Notes under the pieces: model-generated
What the model saw: the letters and a program-made list of their open reading frames with translations, nothing else
What the model was told of the DNA's origin: nothing
Database searches by the model: none
Made by a program: the position numbers and the translations under genes
Source of the DNA: Sphingomonadales bacterium
GTDB taxonomy: Bacteria; Pseudomonadota; Alphaproteobacteria; Sphingomonadales; Sphingomonadaceae
Direction of reading: 5' to 3'
DNA: 8,564 bases
Assembly: GCA_018067055.1 (NCBI GenBank)
Contig: JAGPVK010000005.1
Span: 1-8,564 of the forward strand
Part shown: in pieces, positions 1 through 5,249 of the stretch
Layout: each line of letters opens with the position of its first letter
Numbering within the stretch: the first letter of the stretch is position 1

Positions 1-639
1 CTTTGCGATGCCGCCAGTGAATATTTCGAGATACCGGTAACCCGGGACGATATTCAGTGGACCTATTCTGGCGTCCGCCCCTTGTTTGACGATCACAGCC
101 GCAGCGCCGCGACGGTCACCCGGGATTTTGTCTTCGACTATGATAATGACAACGGTGCGCCGGTATTGTCTATTTTTGGCGGCAAGATCACGACCTATCG
201 CGTGCTCGCGCTGCAGGCGATCCGGACATTGTCGGACGCGCTGGACGTCGATGGCGACGACTGGACCAAAAAGGCGCATCTGCCCGGTGGGGATTTTGCA
301 CCGGATGGCTTTGACGCGCTGGTCGACCAATATGCAGATCGTTGGAATTTTATCGACAGATCCAACTTGCACCGACTTGTTCGGGCCTATGGCACCGATA
401 CCGCAATCATGCTCGAGAAGGTTAAAGCCGTTTCGGATCTGGGTCAGCTATTTGGTGCCGACCTGTTTGAACTGGAGATTCGCTGGCTGATCGATCGTGA
501 ATTTGCCTGCACGGCTGAGGATGTCCTCTGGCGGCGTTCAAAACTGGGCCTGCATATGACCGACGACCAGCAACAGGCTGTGGCGCTATGGTTTGATCAG
601 CAAGACCAGAAGACAAAGGCCAATCTAAACCTTTCCTGA
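1..639 (+). CDS. glpD: Glycerol-3-phosphate dehydrogenase GlpD, C-terminal part (5' end outside window)
   Basis: The frame is open from base 1 to the TGA at 637-639, giving the last 212 residues of a protein whose start lies upstream. GlpD is a membrane-associated FAD enzyme that oxidises sn-glycerol 3-phosphate to dihydroxyacetone phosphate and passes electrons to quinone. Two stretches are typical of the family: TYSGVRPLFDD (residues 21-31 of the visible part), followed by the VTRDFVFDY segment, and LSIFGGKITTYRVLA near residues 56-70, the end of the FAD-binding DAO fold. The rest matches the helical GlpD C-terminal domain, with the usual late ending in which a CTAEDVLWRRSKLGL segment precedes the last helix. 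No truncation or frameshift is seen. No clear terminator follows; the next feature is a tRNA 66 bases on. Confident by recognition of family motifs. Confidence 0.93.
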   Translation, partial: LCDAASEYFEIPVTRDDIQWTYSGVRPLFDDHSRSAATVTRDFVFDYDNDNGAPVLSIFGGKITTYRVLALQAIRTLSDALDVDGDDWTKKAHLPGGDFAPDGFDALVDQYADRWNFIDRSNLHRLVRAYGTDTAIMLEKVKAVSDLGQLFGADLFELEIRWLIDREFACTAEDVLWRRSKLGLHMTDDQQQAVALWFDQQDQKTKANLNLS

Positions 640-668
640 TTGACGGACCATGAAAGCAGTGGCAATAG
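640..668 (+). promoter_or_regulatory. Possible promoter of the tRNA-Gly gene
   Basis: A TTGACG hexamer (640-645) lies 17 bases before CAATAG (663-668). The -35 is one base from consensus, but the -10 is poor. Transcription would start near 675, giving a leader of about 30 bases before the tRNA at 706. This is plausible because the tRNA must be transcribed in a 66-base gap after glpD, but readthrough from glpD is an alternative. Confidence 0.3.
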
Positions 669-705
669 CGGCGAATTCGGTCGATCTGGCGGTCGACCCG
701 GAAAT

Positions 706-779
706 GCGGGTGTAGCTCAATGGTAGAGCAGAAGCCTTCCAAGCTTACGACGAGGGTTCGATTCCCTTCACCCGCTCCA
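706..779 (+). tRNA. tRNA-Gly, anticodon UCC, CCA encoded
   Basis: The cloverleaf can be drawn by hand. The acceptor stem GCGGGTG (706-712) pairs perfectly with CACCCGC (769-775). The D arm is GCTC/GAGC (715-718 with 726-729) around the loop AATGGTA. The anticodon stem is 731-735 with 743-747, and the loop CTTCCAA (736-742) gives anticodon TCC at 738-740, which reads GGA and GGG glycine codons. The variable loop has four bases, and the T arm is GAGGG/CCCTT around TTCGATT (752-768). The discriminator base is T776, followed by CCA at 777-779. The outermost anticodon-stem pair would be G731 with A747, a mismatch; all other stems close, the T arm with one G-T pair. No integrase gene or repeated tRNA end is visible, so there is no sign of use as an attachment site here. 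Confidence 0.97.
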
Positions 780-890
780 GCCTCCCAAAGCACCCCGATA
801 TGGGCAAGGCAGCCTGTAAAATCTCGGCCCGGCGCGTGATTCAGCCCTAATCCATTTGCTTCATTGCCCTGCACCGCTAAGGTTCAGGCC

Positions 891-899
891 AAGGGGAAG
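891..899 (+). promoter_or_regulatory. Ribosome binding site deciding the start of the exported protein
   Basis: The purine run AAGGGGAAG lies ten bases before ATG 910. It also lies four bases before an in-frame GTG at 904, and the frame stays open upstream to a TTG at 856. The spacing and the signal peptide that begins right after ATG 910 favour 910 as the start. Confidence 0.6.
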
Positions 900-909
900 T
901 CTGGTGTCT

Positions 910-1590
910 ATGGTATTTCGAAAGCGATTGAAGTTGATGATCCTGGCGACCGTGATCGGCGTCATGCTCACGCCGGTACCAGTGACAGCGCAATTTGGCG
1001 GTTTTTTTGGAAAAAAGGCCAAGGACGATACAAGCGTAGAGCCCGCATCTGCTGAAGATGACGCGGCAGCCGTTCAGCCCGAAGACGGAGCTACCATCGC
1101 CACCAGTGAACCCGACCAGACAGCCGATCCGGCAGGAGCCAAGTCCTTCGACACCTTGTGCGGCAACGGTCAGGGAAAACCCGGCGAAACCGAGGTCAGA
1201 GAAAAGCGTAAAGGCATATTCGGCATGGCCGACCGGATGGCAAGCGTGACCCGGAAAATACCATTGGTCGGCGATTTTCTGGTCGATAGCGCCAACTACC
1301 TGTCCCAGTCTGTCGCCTGCCGTCTTTATCCGGAAGAACAGGAACAGGCTGCCGAAGCAACGCAGGAAGCCACCAGAAGTGGTGAAATCGGTAAAACCGT
1401 TGAGTGGCAAAGCACCGTTCGCGAGAATGTTTCCGGTAGCTCGACGGTTTCGTCAAGGAACCAGCGGGCCGATGGCACACCATGTATGGTGCTCGCCGAC
1501 ATCGTGATCGTCGACGGCGAGGAACTCAGGGTATCCAAGACCATGTGCAAGCTGCCGGGTTCCGACCATTACACCATCATGAAGGCTTGA
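910..1590 (+). CDS. Exported four-cysteine protein of unknown function
   Basis: This 226-residue protein is not one I can name. It begins with a classical signal peptide: basic n-region MVFRKRLK, a hydrophobic core to about residue 20, and likely cleavage after VTA near residue 26, just before QFGGFFG. The mature part opens with a low-complexity acidic Ala/Asp/Glu/Pro linker (about 38-76). A folded region follows, with cysteines in the contexts TLCGNG, VACRLY, TPCMVL and KTMCKL, which would allow two disulfides in the periplasm. The last 85 residues contain an ordered segment (IGKTVEWQSTVRENVSGSST, then DGTPCM, VIVDGEE and TMCK) that looks like a small beta-rich domain and faintly recalls surface-antigen or 17-kDa-type C-termini. 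That resemblance is weak and I do not assign it. It stands alone between tRNA-Gly and a convergent operon. The ATG at 910 is preferred over TTG 856 and GTG 904 because of the Shine-Dalgarno spacing and the signal peptide. Confidence 0.8.
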   Translation: MVFRKRLKLMILATVIGVMLTPVPVTAQFGGFFGKKAKDDTSVEPASAEDDAAAVQPEDGATIATSEPDQTADPAGAKSFDTLCGNGQGKPGETEVREKRKGIFGMADRMASVTRKIPLVGDFLVDSANYLSQSVACRLYPEEQEQAAEATQEATRSGEIGKTVEWQSTVRENVSGSSTVSSRNQRADGTPCMVLADIVIVDGEELRVSKTMCKLPGSDHYTIMKA

Positions 1591-1643
1591 TCGAAAGCCG
1601 CGAGCCGGCTGCTTCCGCTACATTTCGTCGCTGACAACCGGGT

Positions 1644-2036
1644 TCAGAAAAGCGCAAGCCCAGAGGGCAGGGTCTTTGGTGATGTGTCGACCAGGACCGC
1701 CTGCACGGCCTTGAGCGAACCGATGAGATCGCCGGGACTGAATGGCTTCCGCAGGCAACCGACCGCAGATGTCGCATCGCGGTCTGCCGGACAGTTGCCA
1801 CTGACGTGAAGCGAAGGAATATTCTGCTCTGCCAGCCAACTGGCTAGCGACAGGCCGCTGTCACCATCCGCCAGATTGATATCGACCAGAGCGAAATTGC
1901 ATTCCCGCTCCTGGACAATATCCTGGGCTTCCGCGATATTGCTGGCACAGCCGGAAACGGCAATGCCATTGCTTTGCAGGATCGATTCCATTTCCATCGC
2001 CACCAGCAACTCATCTTCGACAATCAGAACGCGCAT
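1644..2036 (-). CDS. Stand-alone receiver-domain response regulator
   Basis: This 130-residue protein is a single CheY-like receiver with no output domain. The acidic pocket is E7-D8 (in VLIVEDE), the phospho-acceptor is D52 in ALVDINL, the switch Ser is S79 in HVSGN, and the invariant Lys is K97 in RKPFS. All key residues are present, so it should be phosphorylatable. The receiver ends near residue 118 and a short tail follows. It lies 19 bases after the HisKA_2 kinase gene on the same strand, so the two are almost certainly one transcript and the kinase is the likely phosphodonor. Single-domain receivers paired with HisKA_2/HWE kinases often act as phosphate sinks or feedback regulators (LovR beside LovK in Caulobacter); applying that here is inference. 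The frame extends to a TTG at 2054, but ATG 2036 begins exactly at the usual receiver start (MRVLIVEDE). No strong Shine-Dalgarno is seen, which suggests translation dependent on the upstream gene. Confidence 0.88.
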   Translation of the reverse strand: MRVLIVEDELLVAMEMESILQSNGIAVSGCASNIAEAQDIVQERECNFALVDINLADGDSGLSLASWLAEQNIPSLHVSGNCPADRDATSAVGCLRKPFSPGDLIGSLKAVQAVLVDTSPKTLPSGLALF

Positions 2037-2055
2037 AGATTCATACCAACTCAAA

Positions 2056-3528
2056 TTACACGGCCTCCCGCATCGGAGCGGCCTCGAACATGATGGTAAA
2101 AACCGTCCCCTGGTCGGATGCAGAGAATGTCAATTCGCCCCGCAATTGCTGGACCAGCGCATAAGATACGCGCATTCCCAGACCCGAGGAAGCAGCTGGA
2201 TCAAACCCGTCGGGCAATCCCCCACCATCATCCTTGACCTCGATTTCGATTTTTCCATCATCGCTCCTACGCACAGCCAGCGAGACAGTTCCTTCTGCCT
2301 GATCATCAAACGCATATTTAAGCGCATTGGTGACCAGTTCGTTGACGACAATCGCCAGCGGTATCGCCTGATCGAGAAGCAGCATCACATCATCATCGCA
2401 CTCAGCATGCGAGGTGACGGAATCATTCGGTTTCAAGGCTTCGACGGTGTCGCACACAAGGCTTTCCAGAAAAGCGCCCGCCTCGATCCGGTCATGCATG
2501 CTGGAAAGATAGAGCTGGCCATGTAAACGGGCGACAACACCGATACGGGCGCGCGCGTCTTCCAGATTATGCCGGAGCTCGTCCGATCCCTGGCCAGCCT
2601 GCAGCGACAACAGCGAGTTGACCAGCTGCAGGCTGTTCTTGACCCGGTGGTTGACCTCGTAAAGTAGCATGTCCTTGGCATCGAGCGCCTCTTTCAGTGC
2701 TCTTTCATTGGCACGGGTTTGGGTCACATCGCGGATCGTCAACACCGCCGCTATCTTTTTTCCTTTTTCATCATAGACCGGCCTGGCATTGCCTTTCGCC
2801 AGTATTTCCGACCCGTCGCCACGATGAATGATCCATTCGCTGTCAGCAGTGGTAATATTTTCGCGCACCGCGCGGGTCAGCGGCAGCTGCTCAACCGGAA
2901 ACGGCTCCCGGTCCAGCGTCAGCAGCTGGAATGTCGAGCTATATTCATCGGGAGACACGCCAAGCTGTTTCTGGCCATGAAGGATTTGCGCCTTTTCGTT
3001 CATATAGACGATTTCACCACCAGCACCGGTGATGATCACGCCTTCTCCCAACTGATCCAGTATCGCCTGACGCTCGGCCAGCACACGCTCCAGCGCGTAA
3101 CTTTGTTCCTTGAGCCGCTTCGCTGTTTCTTCCTGTTCGGAAACGTCGATATTGATACCGAACCAGCGGATGATCTGCCCGTTTTCATTCCGATGAGGGG
3201 TGATACGGGTCAGAAACGGCTGGTACGTTCCACTGGCACTACGCAGCGGGAAGGTCATGCTAAATGCCTCCCCGGAAGCGATCGAAGCGGTCCACGCCTC
3301 CATCACGTCAGGAAGTTTTGCTGGATCGTGAACGGATTGCCACCCCCAGCCTTCCATCTCGACCGGAGTAGTTCCACAATATTCGTGCCAGCGATTATTA
3401 TACCAGTTAATATAGCCGCTCGCATCGGCCATCCAGCATAATATAGGCATATTATTGGCCAGTTCCTTGAAAATGAGCGGATCGGTTCCGTCATCCGACT
3501 TTGTTTCACCGGCCTGCAATATAGACAT
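2056..3528 (-). CDS. Soluble PAS-PAS-HisKA_2 sensor histidine kinase
   Basis: This 490-residue kinase has no membrane segment, so it senses in the cytoplasm. The first PAS domain (about 20-130) has the PAS_3/PAC pattern NWYNNRWHEYCGTTP through RWFGINIDVSEQE. The second PAS (about 150-265) starts at ILDQLGEGVIITG and ends at LTIRDVTQTRANER. Neither has the LOV flavin-binding NCRFLQ motif. The dimerisation and phosphorylation region is of HisKA_2 type, with H294 in LLYEVNHRVKNSLQLVNSLL. The ATPase domain follows, with N box NELVTNALKYAF, G1 box DDGGGLPDGFD and G2 region SGLGMRVSYALVQQLRG. The WxE signature of strict HWE kinases is not seen. The single-domain receiver follows 19 bases downstream. 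The open frame runs up to a TTG at 3567, with ATGs at 3558 and 3555, but ATG 3528 has a strong Shine-Dalgarno at nine bases while the longer starts overlap a likely -10 box. The signal sensed is unknown. A role in general stress signalling is possible by analogy only. Confidence 0.92.
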   Translation of the reverse strand: MSILQAGETKSDDGTDPLIFKELANNMPILCWMADASGYINWYNNRWHEYCGTTPVEMEGWGWQSVHDPAKLPDVMEAWTASIASGEAFSMTFPLRSASGTYQPFLTRITPHRNENGQIIRWFGINIDVSEQEETAKRLKEQSYALERVLAERQAILDQLGEGVIITGAGGEIVYMNEKAQILHGQKQLGVSPDEYSSTFQLLTLDREPFPVEQLPLTRAVRENITTADSEWIIHRGDGSEILAKGNARPVYDEKGKKIAAVLTIRDVTQTRANERALKEALDAKDMLLYEVNHRVKNSLQLVNSLLSLQAGQGSDELRHNLEDARARIGVVARLHGQLYLSSMHDRIEAGAFLESLVCDTVEALKPNDSVTSHAECDDDVMLLLDQAIPLAIVVNELVTNALKYAFDDQAEGTVSLAVRRSDDGKIEIEVKDDGGGLPDGFDPAASSGLGMRVSYALVQQLRGELTFSASDQGTVFTIMFEAAPMREAV

Positions 3529-3537
3529 TGGGTGTTG

Positions 3538-3562
3538 TTCCCCCTGATTCCGCATCATTATA
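3538..3562 (-). promoter_or_regulatory. -10 box and ribosome binding site of the PAS-PAS kinase operon
   Basis: On the minus strand a perfect TATAAT (plus-strand ATTATA, 3557-3562) is followed by AGGGGGAA (3538-3545), which ends nine bases before ATG 3528. Transcription would start near 3550 and give a leader of about 22 bases. No good -35 is seen at 16-18 bases; instead an AT-rich stretch and a TCGAC-TTTG-GTCGA inverted repeat (3579-3592) lie upstream, so activation by a regulator is possible. The ATGs at 3555 and 3558 fall inside this -10 box, which argues against them as starts. Confidence 0.5.
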
Positions 3563-3690
3563 GCCAATAAATATTATTTCGACTTTGGTCGATTGAAATA
3601 TGTCGGTTGCGCCACTGGCTATGATCCGGCCAGGCCGTCCTGCGCTTCGCTGTCATCAGAATGAACCGCTCGCCGGGACTGATACAATTT

Positions 3691-3775
3691 GCGACAATTT
3701 TCGCCTGTTCTGACAAAGTTCAGCGACAACTGGCTATTAGAAGAACATTCATGACGGAGAGAATATACTGTCTCC
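3691..3775 (+). promoter_or_regulatory. Candidate promoter and operator region of the EF-hand gene
   Basis: A TATACT box (3764-3769, five of six to consensus) would give a start near 3776 and a leader of about 27 bases before ATG 3803. It has no recognisable -35. It is enclosed by an inverted repeat, GGAGA (3756-3760) and TCTCC (3771-3775), a possible operator. Further upstream, GACAA occurs three times in the same direction (3693, 3712, 3725), twice within the longer GCGACAA. Direct repeats are the usual target of OmpR-family regulators such as the one encoded downstream, but the 19- and 13-base spacings are irregular, so this is tentative. An ideal GAGGAAA ribosome binding site (3790-3796) precedes the gene. 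Confidence 0.35.
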
Positions 3776-3802
3776 CTGAATTGAAACGTGAGGAAACCAG
3801 AC

Positions 3803-4423
3803 ATGAAAAAAACAATTTTGATCTCGAGCGCCACCGCAATGCTGATGGTTGGCGGTATCGCTATCGCGGCGCCGGGCGACCGTGGCATGCGCGCCGATAC
3901 CAATGGCGATGGCACAATAAGCCGTACCGAAATGACCAAGTCGCTGGAAAGCCGCTTTGCCAAAATGGATGTGAATGGCGATGGCCAGCTCAGCAAAGAA
4001 GATCGCGCAGCAAAACAGGCCGAACGCTTTGCCAAGAAAGACGCCAATGGCGATGGTGAGCTTTCACCAGCGGAAATCGAAGCCGCTCGTGCCGCTCACA
4101 AGGCCGATCGCTTTGCCCGTATGGACAAGGATGGCAACGGCAAGCTCAGCCAGGAAGAAGCCCAGGCCATGCGCGGCAAGCGCGGCGGGCACCACATGCG
4201 CGGTGACAAGGAAATGCGCGGAAAACGCGGTGGTCATGGCATGGCGATGATGCGCCAGGCCGACACCAATGGCGACATGAAGATCAGCAAGGCCGAATTT
4301 ACCGCAGCAGCCATGTCTCGCTTTGACAAGGCCGATGCCAACAAGGACGGCAAGCTGACCAAGGAAGAGCGTCAGGCCGCTCGTGAAGCCCATCGAGGCG
4401 ACCGGAATAAAAGAGGCGGTTAA
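3803..4423 (+). CDS. Exported six-EF-hand calcium-binding-type protein
   Basis: This 206-residue protein has a signal peptide (MKKTILIS, hydrophobic to residue 22, cleavage near AIA-A at 22-23), so it should act in the periplasm or outside. Six EF-hand loops are visible at 32-43, 56-67, 80-91, 108-119, 154-165 and 178-189, most with the DxNGDGxLS pattern and acidic residue 12. Loop 5 (DTNGDMKISKAE) has Met at the position normally held by Gly, so it may bind metal weakly. Between loops 4 and 5 lies a Gly/Arg/His/Met-rich linker in which MRGKRGGH occurs twice (123-130 and 138-145). The ATG at 3803 has GAGGAAA seven bases ahead; a GTG at 3788 in the same frame would cover that site and is rejected. 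It heads a cluster with an OmpR-type regulator and its kinase, cut off from them by a strong terminator. It may buffer or sense Ca2+ for that system; this role is inference. No enzyme domain is present. Confidence 0.92.
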   Translation: MKKTILISSATAMLMVGGIAIAAPGDRGMRADTNGDGTISRTEMTKSLESRFAKMDVNGDGQLSKEDRAAKQAERFAKKDANGDGELSPAEIEAARAAHKADRFARMDKDGNGKLSQEEAQAMRGKRGGHHMRGDKEMRGKRGGHGMAMMRQADTNGDMKISKAEFTAAAMSRFDKADANKDGKLTKEERQAAREAHRGDRNKRGG

Positions 4424-4445
4424 TCCCTGAACCACTCTTTTAGCG

Positions 4446-4505
4446 AACGGATCGTCAGCCATCTCCCCCTTCTCCCCCAATTGGCTGGCGGTCCGTTCCT
4501 TTTTT
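4446..4505 (+). terminator. Strong rho-independent terminator after the EF-hand gene
   Basis: A 16-base arm at 4446-4461 (starting AACGGA) pairs over its full length with 4482-4497 (ending TCCGTT), with two G-U pairs and no mismatch. The 20-base loop is C-rich with TCTCCCCC repeated. Six T residues follow at 4500-4505. It ends only 24 bases before the start codon of the response regulator, leaving little room for a separate promoter. Confidence 0.88.
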
Positions 4506-4529
4506 GCATTACTGTGATAGGGCGATCTG

Positions 4530-5249
4530 ATGACGCACAAAATCCACATATTGCTGGTCGACGATGAAGCATCGCTGCGCCAGCCATTGGCGGAATATCT
4601 GATCAAGCAGGGCTACAAGGTGCAGCAGGCCAGTGACGCCAGCGTCGCCCGCTCGCTGCTCAACGCTTATGATTTTGACATCATCTTGCTCGATGTCATG
4701 ATGCCGGGCGAAGACGGTCTCAGCCTGTGCCGCTTTGTCACCGACAAGACCGATATTCCGGTCATCTTCATCAGCGCCAGAACCGAAGAAACCGAACGGA
4801 TCATCGGGCTGGAACTGGGTGCCGACGATTATGTCACCAAACCATTCAGCCCGCGCGAGCTGGTTGCGCGGATCAAGGTCGTATTGCGCCGCGCCGAAAA
4901 GAGCGGGACGAAGCAAATCAGCACATCGGGTGCGGCCTATCAATTTTCTGGCTGGACCCTCAAATGCGACAAGCGCAGCCTGATCGATGCCGACGGCCTC
5001 AATATTTCGCTGTCGACTGGCGAATATCAAATGCTGCTGGCGCTGGTTTCGCGAGCCGGGAAAGTGCTCAACCGGGATCAGCTGCTCGATATCACCCAGG
5101 GCCGCGAAGCCCATGCGTTCGACCGCGCCGTGGACAACCAGATCAGCCGGCTGCGGCGCAAGATTGAATCCGATCCGAAAAACCCGGAAATCATCAAGAC
5201 CGTGTGGGGCGGAGGCTATGTACTCGCCGGGGAAGTGAAATCGCTGTGA
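4530..5249 (+). CDS. OmpR-family two-component response regulator
   Basis: This 239-residue, full-length DNA-binding regulator has a receiver domain with acidic residues D11-D12, phospho-acceptor D55 in IILLDVMMPGEDG, switch residues S82 and Y101, and K104 in VTKPFSPREL. After a linker (about 122-135) comes the winged-helix Trans_reg_C domain, with LSTGEYQMLLALVSRAGKV, the recognition-helix region FDRAVDNQISRLRRKIE and the wing KTVWGGGYVLAGE. It should activate or repress genes on phosphorylation by the kinase that starts inside its stop codon. A modest AGGG lies seven bases before ATG 4530. The upstream terminator means expression depends either on readthrough from the EF-hand transcript or on a promoter overlapping the terminator. 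Closest by feel to OmpR/RstA-type regulators; the regulon cannot be read from the sequence. Confidence 0.94.
   Translation: MTHKIHILLVDDEASLRQPLAEYLIKQGYKVQQASDASVARSLLNAYDFDIILLDVMMPGEDGLSLCRFVTDKTDIPVIFISARTEETERIIGLELGADDYVTKPFSPRELVARIKVVLRRAEKSGTKQISTSGAAYQFSGWTLKCDKRSLIDADGLNISLSTGEYQMLLALVSRAGKVLNRDQLLDITQGREAHAFDRAVDNQISRLRRKIESDPKNPEIIKTVWGGGYVLAGEVKSL

Noticed and set aside
706..779. The tRNA-Gly as an integration site for a mobile element
   Set aside because: No integrase, no duplicated 3' tRNA end and no change in gene character are seen on either side.
422..874. A 150-codon minus-strand frame across the glpD end and the tRNA
   Set aside because: It runs through a well-formed tRNA-Gly gene and the GlpD C-terminus, so it cannot be a real gene.
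1595..1610. Hairpin AGCCG/CGGCT between the convergent exported-protein and receiver genes
   Set aside because: The stem is only five base pairs with no T run on the plus strand and only three T residues on the minus side, too weak to call a terminator.
3529..3802. An EcfG-type general-stress promoter (GGAAC, 16-17 bases, GTT) upstream of either signalling operon
   Set aside because: No pair with both elements at the right spacing was found on either strand; the nearest GGAAC lies within the kinase leader without a GTT at the needed distance.
3661..4059. A plus-strand frame starting in the intergenic region and running into the EF-hand gene
   Set aside because: It overlaps the EF-hand gene in another frame; only the EF-hand frame has the repeating DxNGDG loops and a proper ribosome site.
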